Source of the DNA: Vibrio penaeicida
GTDB lineage: Bacteria; Pseudomonadota; Gammaproteobacteria; Enterobacterales; Vibrionaceae
Length of the DNA: 64,000 nt
Reading direction: 5' to 3'
Assembly (NCBI RefSeq): GCF_019977755.1
Contig: NZ_AP025145.1
Location: forward strand, 806,001 to 870,000
Shown: positions 18,472 to 27,591 of the stretch, piece by piece
Layout of the letters: each line of letters begins with the position of its first letter
Position numbering within the stretch: position 1 is the stretch's first letter
Made by a program: the position numbers and the translations under genes
Notes under the pieces: generated by a model
Told to the model about the DNA's origin: nothing
What the model saw: only the letters and a program-made list of their open reading frames with translations
The model's database searches: none

Positions 18472-19969
18472 GGTTGTTCCTGCAAGTGTTAGAAGTAAGG
18501 GACGGGTAGTTCAGAAGTTCTGGCAAAATAACAAGCTCCGCCCATGGGTCTTGAATACGCTCTAGCTCAAATGCCAGCATTGTGAGCAGTTTCTTTTCTC
18601 TTGTTGCCCCTGGCATAAACGAAAGGGGGTTAAGTTGATAGGGATCGTTTCGGTTATCAAAAAATAGAGTGCTTTCTAATTGATAGTCACGGTTAATGGT
18701 TAGTGTGAGGCTGTAGTGGTCTGTTTTTATGCCGCGTGCGATGGGGAAGTAACTGGTGACATTGCCTTCTGCATTTGTATTTCCATCGACATTCTTGATG
18801 TAGAGAGCGTGACGATTGGGCTGTGATTCTGGTTGAGATTCCTGTTGGGTAAGATACGGAGCGAGGTTATGCCCGTGCAGTGATTTTGGAGTGTTGGCTT
18901 CAAGCCCTAAAAGCCCCAGTACTGTTGGCATAATATCGGGACTGCTCAAAAATACATCACTGACTTGTGTGTCTGATTGGAACGGGTGCTTTATCAAAAA
19001 GGGCACATTAAACGCTTCGTTGTAGAGTGTGTTTTTCGCATCGTTTAACCCATGTGAGCAGAGCGTTTCTCCATGATCAGACGTAAATACGATGAGCGTA
19101 TTTTCCCACTCTCCGCTGTCTTTTAACGCTGTTAAAATTCGCCCAAATTCTCGATCTACACCCGTTACGTTCGCGAAGTAAAAAGGGGCTGCGTCGGATT
19201 TTGGCATCTTATTATCGGCATTGTCTCGAACCAGTAGCGTGTCGTTAGGGCTTGATGCGTATAGGTTTAAGTCTTCGCTTGTACAATCATTAAGTGAAGA
19301 ATAGGGACTGTGCGGCGGATTCATTGATACAAATAATGCGAAAGGTTTTTGCATGTCGCGTTGATTTTCGCTGTTGTTCAAATAAGCGATTGCTTTGTCG
19401 GCTTCATGCTTGGCAGACCATTCTTTGGGTTCGTGGCGCTTGCCCTGATTATCGTAATAATGCGGGTTTTTGTGCTCATCGAACGTGCCATAGCCATACC
19501 AATAATCGATGCCATGTCGTCTATCCGGTTCAGTGTAAGAGTCCCAAGCTGGATTATTAGGGTCAACAAATTGCCCCGCATTTTCAGGGTCGTTCGCTGT
19601 CGGAAAATCCAAATGCCACTTGCCTATGTACCCTACGTTATAACCGGAGTGGGCAAGCACATCCGTAAAGCAAACTGCATCTTTAGGTAGATCTGAATTT
19701 AACCGACCAGAGTGGCAGTTAAGCGGTACACCACTTTTGTTGGGGTACATGCCCGTTAGCAGACTGCCCCGATGTGGGCTGCACAATGGACAGTTACTTA
19801 CCGCGTTGGAGACTACGGTGGCTTGTTTGACGAAATTATCGATATTGGGTGTTTGCACTGGGTCAGCAACACCGGGTAACAATGAACGAAAAGGCTCTTG
19901 TTGCCAAAACCCCATAGCCATCTGGCGAAATTGATCAGGGAAAACATAAAGAAGATTAGGACGACGCAC
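18464..19969 (-). CDS. Sulfatase (formylglycine-dependent, cytoplasmic type)
   Basis: A sulfatase of about 501 residues, only distantly like its neighbour. The catalytic motif is CSPHRGSLLTG (Cys63), followed by YIGKWHLD; later TSDHGE supplies metal ligands. I place the start at GTG 19969, because GAGG lies 6 bases upstream and the fold starts at once (RRPNLLYVFPDQ); a TTG at 20005 would add 12 residues. There is no signal peptide, so cytoplasmic action is expected. It is first in the two-sulfatase operon and divergent from the maturase gene. Confidence 0.92.
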   Translation of the reverse strand: MRRPNLLYVFPDQFRQMAMGFWQQEPFRSLLPGVADPVQTPNIDNFVKQATVVSNAVSNCPLCSPHRGSLLTGMYPNKSGVPLNCHSGRLNSDLPKDAVCFTDVLAHSGYNVGYIGKWHLDFPTANDPENAGQFVDPNNPAWDSYTEPDRRHGIDYWYGYGTFDEHKNPHYYDNQGKRHEPKEWSAKHEADKAIAYLNNSENQRDMQKPFALFVSMNPPHSPYSSLNDCTSEDLNLYASSPNDTLLVRDNADNKMPKSDAAPFYFANVTGVDREFGRILTALKDSGEWENTLIVFTSDHGETLCSHGLNDAKNTLYNEAFNVPFLIKHPFQSDTQVSDVFLSSPDIMPTVLGLLGLEANTPKSLHGHNLAPYLTQQESQPESQPNRHALYIKNVDGNTNAEGNVTSYFPIARGIKTDHYSLTLTINRDYQLESTLFFDNRNDPYQLNPLSFMPGATREKKLLTMLAFELERIQDPWAELVILPELLNYPSLTSNTCRNNHD

Positions 19970-20060
19970 AATTACCTCGCGGTATACAAATAAATCGGTG
20001 CCCAAACATGTCAGTACAAACCAGCAAGCACAAAAATGTACTGAGATGATAATTTGAAAT

Positions 20061-20125
20061 GCCGTTTTAAAAATTTACAAAGATCACATTTATCGATAAA
20101 TCAAAAAGGCGTTTCAAAAAATTTG
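20061..20125. promoter_or_regulatory. Operator-like repeats in the sulfatase/maturase divergent promoter
   Basis: Two copies of a motif close to GsCGTTTyaAAAAwTTT: 20061-20076 (GCCGTTTTAAAAATTT) and 20108-20125 (GGCGTTTCAAAAAATTTG). A third copy stands upstream of the DUF2264 gene (21534-21550). The shared motif suggests one regulator for the whole sulfatase locus; no regulator gene lies next to it. Confidence 0.45.
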
Positions 20126-20178
20126 TTGTATTTTATTGAGTAATTAATCGTTGAATAACTGATTTTGGGCAATGCCTA

Positions 20179-21444
20179 ATGAAGCCAGAGAAAACAATGA
20201 ATACACTGAACACAGCCATAAAGAGCCCGCATCCGCTGCGAATAAAAACCTACAAACCTAAAGCAGCTAGACCCTTTCATGTGCTGAGCAAGCCTATAGG
20301 ACCGCTGTGTAATCTAGATTGTGAGTACTGTTTCTATTTAGACAAAACGGAATACTATCCAGGTCAAAATCGCTTTGATATGACGGATGCGGCATTAGAA
20401 GCACACGTCAAAAACTACATCGACAGCCAGCCCTTAGGCTGCAAAGAAGTGGTGTTCGGCTGGCAAGGTGGGGAACCAACCATGCGAGGCATTGAGTTTT
20501 TTGAACGTGCGGTCGCGTTTCAAAAAAAGCATTCGCGCGAGGGGATGAGCATCAGTAATACGATACAAACGAATGGTGTGCTTATTGATGAACGCTGGGC
20601 GTCCTTTTTGAAAGACAATGATTTCTTGGTAGGCGTCAGTTTGGATGGGGATGAAGCGCTTCATGACCATTTCAGGAAAACACGCAGTGCTAAAGGATCA
20701 TACAAACAAGTGGTTCGCGGGCTAAAAACCCTTCTTAAGTACGGCGTTGAAACCAATGTACTCATCGTTGTTCAAAGTGACAATGCGCAGTACCCACAGC
20801 GGGTATACGAACATATAACCAGCCTAGGTGTTCAATTCATTCAGTTTATTCCAGTGGTTGAGGCCGAAAAAGGCATTGGGGTTTCTCATCGCAGCGTAAG
20901 CGCCGAACAATTCGGGCGCTTCATGATTGAAGTGTTTGACGTTTGGCGAAAGCGGGATTTAGGGCGAGTGTTTGTAAGCCACTTCGATAACGCACTCGGA
21001 ATGGCGTTAGGAATGCCGTCCACTAACTGCGTGCATTCCCCTCAATGTGGTGAAAACTTGGTTATGGAACACAATGGGGATGTTTACAGCTGCGACCACT
21101 TTGTCTATCCAGAATTCAAACTTGGGAATTTGAATCGACGTGATTATCCCGACTTGATTGAAACCCCAGTCCAACAATCATTTGCTAAAAGAAAGCCCGT
21201 AGGTACAGCGCTGCACTGCGTGAACTGTTCCCAAAGAGATTTATGCCATGGCGCATGCCCTGCTCAACGAATTGATGAAGTGGGTGAATTGTCCATTACC
21301 GCTAAACATCGATTGTGTGAAGGTTACTTTGCATTCTTTTCCCATATTCGTCCCTATTTGAAAGCCATGGGGGCATGCTTAAAACGCGGTTGGAGCCCCG
21401 TTCATTACGTCAGATTTTTGCCGTCAGATAAGCGAACCAGTTAA
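20179..21444 (+). CDS. Anaerobic sulfatase maturase (radical SAM)
   Basis: A 421-residue anSME-type enzyme that converts the sulfatase active-site Cys or Ser to formylglycine without oxygen. The radical SAM motif is CxxxCxxC (Cys44, Cys48, Cys51 in CNLDCEYC). The C-terminal half holds the extra-cluster cysteines (CVHSPQCGENL, CDHFVYPEF, CVNCSQRDLCHGACP) of the SPASM-like domain. Start at ATG 20179 or 20197 (the second has AGAG upstream). It is divergent from the two Cys-type sulfatases, which are its likely substrates. Confidence 0.94.
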   Translation: MKPEKTMNTLNTAIKSPHPLRIKTYKPKAARPFHVLSKPIGPLCNLDCEYCFYLDKTEYYPGQNRFDMTDAALEAHVKNYIDSQPLGCKEVVFGWQGGEPTMRGIEFFERAVAFQKKHSREGMSISNTIQTNGVLIDERWASFLKDNDFLVGVSLDGDEALHDHFRKTRSAKGSYKQVVRGLKTLLKYGVETNVLIVVQSDNAQYPQRVYEHITSLGVQFIQFIPVVEAEKGIGVSHRSVSAEQFGRFMIEVFDVWRKRDLGRVFVSHFDNALGMALGMPSTNCVHSPQCGENLVMEHNGDVYSCDHFVYPEFKLGNLNRRDYPDLIETPVQQSFAKRKPVGTALHCVNCSQRDLCHGACPAQRIDEVGELSITAKHRLCEGYFAFFSHIRPYLKAMGACLKRGWSPVHYVRFLPSDKRTS

Positions 21445-21486
21445 TGATGTCTCTATCAAAAATGTGAACCTATCCAACTATCAGAT

Positions 21487-21550
21487 ATAAAAATGAAACG
21501 TAGTTTTGATCTAAATAACATAAAAATGAAAAAGCGTTTTAAAAATGTTT
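21487..21550. promoter_or_regulatory. Direct repeats upstream of the DUF2264 gene
   Basis: The 12-mer ATAAAAATGAAA occurs at 21487-21498 and again at 21520-21531, 33 bp apart (about three helical turns); each is followed by a GTTTT/CGTTTT element. The second copy runs into GCGTTTTAAAAATGTTT (21534-21550), which matches the motif in the sulfatase/maturase promoter. A shared operator is likely but not proven. Confidence 0.45.
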
Positions 21551-21629
21551 TTTAATGGGTTTTAATCTGACTTAAAGATGAGATACACCCGTTGCATAGT
21601 ACTGTAAATAGCACAGTAAGAGGACGAGA

Positions 21630-23369
21630 ATGAGCATTCAGTTAGCACAATGGCTACCGGAAGATTCAACATTTACTAGCAGAGATAACGCATTGAATGT
21701 GGTTAAGTTTCTGCTCGGTAAACAGCCTATTCTGAATGCGGAAAACAGAGAGCGTAACCCACAACTAAGTTGTGCAGCACATTATAATGATGAAGCGGCT
21801 TCAGTAGAACATATCGCCCGATTAATGTGGGGAGTGGTTCCTGCAAACAATGAACTCACACGCGAAAATGAGGCGTTAAGGCTCGCTCTATTAAGTGGTA
21901 TTTCAGGCGAAAATGAAAACGCTTGGTCAAACCTAGTGAACTACGATCAGAAAATTGTCGAGATGAGTTCATTCGCTGTTGCGATTGTCGATGCGCCTGA
22001 AACATTTTGGAATCCTCTTTCTGATTCTGAAAAGCAAGCATTAATAGATTGGATGACGCCAATTCAAGAACTGGACATTCCGCCTAACAATTGGCGCTGG
22101 TTTCGAGTACTGATTGTGTTTGCGTTAGAGCGAGTGGGCGTCGACATTCAGCGCGACAAGCTGCAACAAGATTTGGACTTTATTGATAGTCACTATATGG
22201 GACAGGGCTGGTACCAAGATGGCGAAGCCGCCGTCATGGATTATTACAACCCGTTTGCATTTCATTTTTATGGTCTTGTTTACGCGCGTTGGATCCGTGA
22301 TACCCGCTCAGATGAAAGCGAGAAATACGTAAATAGAGCGGTCGAGTTTGCGCAAAGCTACCAATATTGGTTTGGCGAAAATGGCGCTCAGCTGTGTTAC
22401 GGGCGCTCACTAAATTATCGATTTGCCGGAGCAGGCTTTTGGTCTGAGTTAGCATGGTTTGAACCGAAAGGGATCGCCATGTCCTCTCTTAAATCGCACT
22501 GGGTTTCCTCTATGCGCTGGTGGGCTAGGCAACCGATATGGAGCCAAGATGGGCAACTTTTATCCGGTTTTGGCTACCCAAACTTATTAGCCAGTGAGTT
22601 TTACACCAGCCCAGTTTCTCCGCTATTGGCGCTCAAGGCCTTTTCAGCGCTCAGATTAAGTGAAGATCACGTATTTTGGCAGGCAGAGAGCCAACCTTTA
22701 GAAACGATCCTTAAGCCGACTTGGGTATGTGACCAACATTTTCTTTGGCGTGATGGAGGCTGCTATTTGCTTACGAATGCGCCGCCAAGTGGCGAGTTAA
22801 GACATTGCTACGATAAGTATTCAAAATTTGCATACAGTTCCGAACACGGCTTATGTGTTGAGAGTGAACAGTGGATAGCGCAAGGTTTTGCAGGCGACAA
22901 TATGCTGGCTTTTCAGCACCCAGAAACCCAATCATGGCACGCTAGAACCAAGAATGAAGAAGCGTGGCGTGAAGGCGAAAAGCTGGTGTCTGTTTGGTCG
23001 CCTTTCAAAGGCATTCGAGTGGTCACGACTCAGTGGTTGAATGAAACGGGTAATGAAACACGTGAGCATAACATTCAATGCGAATCCGATTTTAACTACG
23101 TAATGACTGGTCATGCCGTTGATATTTGGACGCCGTGGTTCAGCCACTTAGAACGAAAGCCGGCAAGGGTCGAATCCGAACGCTTGTTCAGTGAAATGAT
23201 TTTGGAACATGGGGAAGGTGACAGCGCTGTTTACCCGTGTGCTCCAAACACCAATTTGTTGTACGCCCATGCCAGTGTTCCCGCTGTAACCGGGAAAGTA
23301 AGAAAAGGCAGCTCCACCCTCAAAGCGCTTATTTTGGCTGGGCGTACAACATCCATCCCTGAAAATTGA
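21630..23369 (+). CDS. DUF2264 family protein, probable cytoplasmic saccharide-degrading enzyme
   Basis: A 579-residue DUF2264 protein. Recognised family features are PPNNWRWFRV (about 150-160), YMGQGWYQDGEA and DYYNPFAFHFYGLVYA (about 190-222), consistent with an alpha/alpha-toroid. From memory, some DUF2264 proteins have been assigned to a glycoside hydrolase family acting on uronic-acid-containing glycans; I cannot verify this here. No signal peptide is present, so it should act in the cytoplasm like the two sulfatases. It sits between the maturase and a solute-binding protein gene. SD AAGAGG. Confidence 0.82.
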   Translation: MSIQLAQWLPEDSTFTSRDNALNVVKFLLGKQPILNAENRERNPQLSCAAHYNDEAASVEHIARLMWGVVPANNELTRENEALRLALLSGISGENENAWSNLVNYDQKIVEMSSFAVAIVDAPETFWNPLSDSEKQALIDWMTPIQELDIPPNNWRWFRVLIVFALERVGVDIQRDKLQQDLDFIDSHYMGQGWYQDGEAAVMDYYNPFAFHFYGLVYARWIRDTRSDESEKYVNRAVEFAQSYQYWFGENGAQLCYGRSLNYRFAGAGFWSELAWFEPKGIAMSSLKSHWVSSMRWWARQPIWSQDGQLLSGFGYPNLLASEFYTSPVSPLLALKAFSALRLSEDHVFWQAESQPLETILKPTWVCDQHFLWRDGGCYLLTNAPPSGELRHCYDKYSKFAYSSEHGLCVESEQWIAQGFAGDNMLAFQHPETQSWHARTKNEEAWREGEKLVSVWSPFKGIRVVTTQWLNETGNETREHNIQCESDFNYVMTGHAVDIWTPWFSHLERKPARVESERLFSEMILEHGEGDSAVYPCAPNTNLLYAHASVPAVTGKVRKGSSTLKALILAGRTTSIPEN

Positions 23370-23438
23370 TTTTTTAGGGGCGTGGTCTTCGGGAAAAGAC
23401 GACAAATTTAATAAATAGAAAACATCAGGGAGTGACTG

Positions 23439-25352
23439 ATGAAACACAAAATGAACTTACCTCTATTCGGCAAAGTGGCGGTTGCAGTTGCAGCGGCGGT
23501 ATCAATGTCGGCTTACGCAGAAACCTACAACGAAGCGCCAGCACTTGCAGAACTGGTTAAGCAAGGAAAACTACCAACGGTGGAAGAGCGTCTTCCAACT
23601 GAGCCGCTTGTCGTGACACCATTTGAATCGGTGGGCAAGTACGGCGGAACGTTGAACTTGGTAGGCAAAGTGGTAGATAACGGGCACCGTATTCGCACCA
23701 TCGCCTACGATAACCTATTCAACTTTGATGTAACGTATTCGAAAGTTGTGCCTAACTTAGCGACTGGCTTTACGTCGAATAAAGAAAACACCGAATTTAC
23801 CATTACGCTGCGTAAAGGGGTGAAATGGTCGGATGGTCATCCTTTCACAGCTGATGACGTTGCGTTTTACATCAACGACGTATTGGGTGATGAAAAACAT
23901 GCAGGCAACCGCCCATTAATTTTCCCATCGTTTGATTCGGCTAGCGCAGAAGTCCTTAATCCTCATACTGTGAAAATTAAGCTAAAACAGCCAAATGGTA
24001 TGTTTATACGCCACCTTGCAACAGTGGACAGTGAAAGCTTTACCGCGTATCCCAAGCATTACTGTTCCAAGTTTATGCCAGTGTTTAACGACAAAGCGGA
24101 AGCAAACGCCAAAACAGCGGGCTTTGATTCTTGGCGACAATTCTCAAACACAAAATGTAATGCTCACTACTTTATTGAGCACTACAACAACGTAGACCGC
24201 CCAGTACTGACAGCTTGGAAAGTAAAATCAGCGCCAGGTCCTAACGCAAGCTTCGCCGAATACGTGCGCAACCCGTATTACTGGCAAGTGGATACGGAAG
24301 GTAACCAACTGCCTTATCTAGACAGCGTACGTTGGCGTTACAGTGAAGACTTGGAAGAAATGGTTCTGCGTGCTGCGAATGGCGAAGCGGATTACCAATA
24401 CCGCCACATTGGCACTCCTACGCACCGACCTCTTCTTATCGACAATGAAAAGAAAAGTGGCTACACCTATGAATTCCGCCCGAGTACGTTGAGTTCAGAA
24501 ATGGTGATAGCGCTAAACCAAACGGTCAAAGACCCGACAAAGCGCGCTCTGTTTGCAAACAAAGACTTCCGTGTGGCACTTTCTCACGCCATTGATCGCG
24601 ATGAAATCAGTGAAACGGTTTATTCAGGTGCAGTCGGTCCATACCAAGCGGCACCTTTGGAAATGTCGCCTTTCTATGATGAAGAAATGGCGTATCAATA
24701 CACAGAACTCGATCAGAAAAAAGCCAATAGCATTTTAGACTCTCTTGGATTAACCCAGCGAGACAAAGAAGGCTATCGCTTGATGGAAAACGGGAAACGT
24801 CTGCGTATTGAAGCGGTATCGAAAGTCAGCGATAAAGGTGTACTTGCGGATTCACTTGAATTAGTGAAAAACCAGTGGAAAGACGTGGGTGTGTTCTTAG
24901 ATATCCGTGTGATGGAGATTAACCACGTCATTAACCTGCGCCTAACAAACGACTACGATATGATCCCAATTATCGGTGACGGCGGTGTAGGTGTGTTGGA
25001 TGAAGCGCGCCATTACCTTCCATTTAGCCCTGAGTCGACATGGGGTTTGGGCTACTACAATTGGGCGAAAGGTCGTGACAATGCGGTTGAACCACCAGCG
25101 CATGTGAAAAAGCAGGTCGCTCTGTGGAAGCAACTTGAGAAAACATCGTCACAAGACGAGCAAGTCGCCTTAATGCGCCAAATTATGGAAATCGCCAAAG
25201 AGAACTTCTATGTGATTGGTACTGTGGAATCTCTTCCTGTAGGTGTTGTGGTTAACAACAAGTTGAGAAATGTGCCAGAAAACATGCCTCAATCTTGGAC
25301 ATTCCCAACTCCAGGTCCAATGCGTATGAGCCAACTATGGAAAGCGCAATAA
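23439..25352 (+). CDS. ABC transporter substrate-binding protein, family 5
   Basis: A 637-residue periplasmic solute-binding protein of the peptide/oligosaccharide family 5 (SBP_bac_5). It has a signal peptide (1-27, cleavage near SAYA), then the family phrases FTITLRKGVKWSDGHPFTADDV (shortened view: GVKWSDG and FTADDV) and NKDFRVALSHAIDRDEI. It is longer than DppA or OppA and resembles the large oligosaccharide-binding members. SD GGGAG. No permease or ATPase follows; a terminator closes the unit, so it must work with components coded elsewhere. By context the ligand may be a sulfated oligosaccharide. Confidence 0.9.
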   Translation: MKHKMNLPLFGKVAVAVAAAVSMSAYAETYNEAPALAELVKQGKLPTVEERLPTEPLVVTPFESVGKYGGTLNLVGKVVDNGHRIRTIAYDNLFNFDVTYSKVVPNLATGFTSNKENTEFTITLRKGVKWSDGHPFTADDVAFYINDVLGDEKHAGNRPLIFPSFDSASAEVLNPHTVKIKLKQPNGMFIRHLATVDSESFTAYPKHYCSKFMPVFNDKAEANAKTAGFDSWRQFSNTKCNAHYFIEHYNNVDRPVLTAWKVKSAPGPNASFAEYVRNPYYWQVDTEGNQLPYLDSVRWRYSEDLEEMVLRAANGEADYQYRHIGTPTHRPLLIDNEKKSGYTYEFRPSTLSSEMVIALNQTVKDPTKRALFANKDFRVALSHAIDRDEISETVYSGAVGPYQAAPLEMSPFYDEEMAYQYTELDQKKANSILDSLGLTQRDKEGYRLMENGKRLRIEAVSKVSDKGVLADSLELVKNQWKDVGVFLDIRVMEINHVINLRLTNDYDMIPIIGDGGVGVLDEARHYLPFSPESTWGLGYYNWAKGRDNAVEPPAHVKKQVALWKQLEKTSSQDEQVALMRQIMEIAKENFYVIGTVESLPVGVVVNNKLRNVPENMPQSWTFPTPGPMRMSQLWKAQ

Positions 25353-25383
25353 CACGGCTTTAAGTTTGAAAGACGTTAAAGAT

Positions 25384-25408
25384 AAAGCAGAGCCTTTGGC
25401 TCTGCTTT
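25384..25408 (+). terminator. Rho-independent terminator after the solute-binding protein gene
   Basis: Perfect 11-bp stem AAAGCAGAGCC / GGCTCTGCTTT with loop TTT, then TGTTTTTT. A strong terminator about 30 bp after the stop. Confidence 0.92.
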
Positions 25409-25808
25409 TGTTTTTTATGTTTGAAATTGTATCTAGAAAGGCATTTTAACCGTACGTCGAACTTTCATAAGTTAGATCCGCGTTCCACTGAGTATCATGA
25501 AAACAACAGAACTTTTACTGTATTAAATTTGAGCGAGTTTATATGCGTTTGAGTGAATTTGAAAAATGACTCATCATTCGTCAAATCCCAATATATTGTG
25601 TCTACTAAGCAATTTAAGCTTTCTATATAGTATTTTTGAGTAATCTGTTTGTAGCTCGATTTATTTCCTTTTTAGCTCATCCGAATGTCCGAAATATGTC
25701 ATTATCAAACCTGGATCAATTTATTGACAGTTAGAAACTGTTTATGGTTGAGTGAGAATTATTAATCCTACAGAATGCCGCTGGGTACACAGTAATTCTT
25801 CAGGGATA
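25409..25808. other. Intergenic region before the GGDEF gene
   Basis: About 400 AT-rich bases with no gene or repeat that I can support; presumably it holds the promoter of the diguanylate cyclase gene. Confidence 0.5.
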
Positions 25809-26852
25809 ATGATGGTACAGATGGATGCGGGCATCGAGTGGCTGAACCGATCACAGTCATTTCGAAGCAATATGTTAAAAGGGGTGTCCCTCATTACCCT
25901 CGTTGCCGGTCTTCTCTATGGATTTCTGAACCTATTCGTATTTGAGCAAAAGTGGCTAGGCGCTGTTGAACTGTTTTTTGCTATCTACTCTGCTTACCTT
26001 TTTTGCTATTCAACAACGCAAAAGTACCTTCTTCTTCAATCTTCCGTTTACGTATCTTCACTTTTTCTCATTGTTTTTATGGGGATTTTTGTCACTAATC
26101 CTCAAAGTTCATTATTTGTATGGCTATTTCTTTGCCCTATAGTGGGTTACTTGCTACTTGGGAAGTCGGCGGGGTTAAAAATCAATCTTGTCTTTGTTCC
26201 TGTAGGTGCTGCGCTGTATTACTGGAAGTCGGTTGTGCCTGAAGCAGGATTGCTCTCGCATTCGCTAATTAACGTATTGGCTTGCTTAGGGGCTATTTGG
26301 GGAATGGCGCATGTTTACGAGTACAATCGAGAAAAAACTGAAGAACAACTAACGTCACTCGCCTTACTTGATCCGCTCACAAAAATAGACAATCGACTGA
26401 GCTTGGCATTCAGTTTTGAAAAAATGGTCACTATGCACAGGCGCAAGTCAGATTTATTTAGCATGCTGGTGGTAGATTTAGATTTCTTTAAAGCCATCAA
26501 TGACCAATATGGACATGATGTTGGCGACGAAGTACTTAGACAAGTCGCTAAACTTGTTAAAGATTCGGTTCGAAGGTCGGATACGGTTTATCGAGTAGGG
26601 GGGGAAGAGTTTTGCGTTCTCTTACCTTACACAGAAAGGAAAGTGGCTTGTGCCGTAGCGGAACATATACGCAAGGTACTTTGCCGCAATACATTCCGTG
26701 TTGAAGATAAGCGAGTGAACATCTCCGCCAGTATAGGTGTTTCTGTGTATGGCGAAGATGGTGCTCAGTTAGATGACATGTTCAAAGTAGCAGATGACCA
26801 CCTTTACCATGCGAAAGGTTCTGGTAGAAACCAAGTCGTTTACGGCGTCTGA
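25809..26852 (+). CDS. Membrane-bound diguanylate cyclase (GGDEF)
   Basis: About 347 residues. The N-terminal half holds roughly six hydrophobic segments (about 20-170), and the C-terminal half is a GGDEF domain. The active-site motif is GGEEF (near residue 263), and an RRSD sequence five residues upstream matches the inhibitory I-site, so c-di-GMP synthesis with product inhibition is expected. I place the start at ATG 25809 (or the next ATG, 25812), preceded by AGGG; a GTG at 25752 would add 19 residues. No known sensory domain is recognised. Its 3' end overlaps the convergent HEAT-like gene by 13 bp. Confidence 0.92.
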   Translation: MMVQMDAGIEWLNRSQSFRSNMLKGVSLITLVAGLLYGFLNLFVFEQKWLGAVELFFAIYSAYLFCYSTTQKYLLLQSSVYVSSLFLIVFMGIFVTNPQSSLFVWLFLCPIVGYLLLGKSAGLKINLVFVPVGAALYYWKSVVPEAGLLSHSLINVLACLGAIWGMAHVYEYNREKTEEQLTSLALLDPLTKIDNRLSLAFSFEKMVTMHRRKSDLFSMLVVDLDFFKAINDQYGHDVGDEVLRQVAKLVKDSVRRSDTVYRVGGEEFCVLLPYTERKVACAVAEHIRKVLCRNTFRVEDKRVNISASIGVSVYGEDGAQLDDMFKVADDHLYHAKGSGRNQVVYGV

Positions 26853-27361
26853 TTTTCCAGTTTATTTTGAACCAAAATATTCTTAATACGCGCTTTTATT
26901 GATGGCGCTTCCTTTCTAAGAGCGATCTTAAAGAGCCTTTTCACATCCACCAAATATTCTGGGTACTGCTGACTTAACACAAACAGCGCGTTGTACGCCC
27001 AAGCTCGAAGAAATTTGTTTCTATCTCCAAGGCAATGACGAACAAACGATTCCACATTTGGCTTATTTTGTTCAGAAATAGGCATGTAAGGCATGACTTG
27101 AAGAAGGTGGAGGCGTGCTTCCCAGCCTTCTATACTGTTCAACTTGCCATAAATGGTGTCTATTTCTGCGTCGGTAAGCTGCTCTTCTTGCTCAAAGTGG
27201 TATTTAAGCAGCCAAGTCGATCCAGAAGCGAACTCTTCTTCATCCATTAAATCTATGATTTGAGAGATAAAGTAAGGTTCAAAATGGTGCTCCTGATAAA
27301 TCAGGGAAATGGCGTCGGTGTCTTTGCCGTCCCATTGTTCGAGCTCTGTCTTCAATTCCAC
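26840..27361 (-). CDS. HEAT-repeat-like hypothetical protein
   Basis: A 173-residue, highly charged, alpha-helical protein with no signal peptide. Residues 60-170 read like HEAT-type helix pairs (for example RLHLLQVMPYM, FLRAWAYNALFVLSQQYPE, and APSIKARIKNILVQ). No catalytic motif is seen. Its 3' end overlaps the convergent GGDEF gene. The function is unknown; HEAT proteins usually bind other proteins. Confidence 0.7.
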   Translation of the reverse strand: MELKTELEQWDGKDTDAISLIYQEHHFEPYFISQIIDLMDEEEFASGSTWLLKYHFEQEEQLTDAEIDTIYGKLNSIEGWEARLHLLQVMPYMPISEQNKPNVESFVRHCLGDRNKFLRAWAYNALFVLSQQYPEYLVDVKRLFKIALRKEAPSIKARIKNILVQNKLENQTP

Positions 27362-27547
27362 TATGGTGCCCTTAGTTTCCGCATTTCCTCAATTGAGCAT
27401 AAGTCATTCGGCAAAGTTTTCCATTCGATTTGCTTAAGATTTAATCGAATTTGTTTGTTTTCGTTAAAGCTCAATGAAAAGGAACGCTATCCCATCGCTT
27501 TATCCTGTTGCTTTAGATTTTATTGAGTCTCTGTTTGTAAAGGAAAA

Positions 27548-27584
27548 CTACTCAAGCCAAGTTGTGAGCAAGTGGCTTGAGTAG
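27548..27584. terminator. Terminator after the ABC-F gene
   Basis: Perfect 12-bp stem CTACTCAAGCCA / TGGCTTGAGTAG (27548-27559 with 27573-27584), 13-base loop, directly next to the stop of the minus-strand ABC-F gene. On the minus strand it is followed by TTTTCC, on the plus strand by CCTTTTTTT. Confidence 0.85.
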
Positions 27585-27591
27585 CCTTTTT

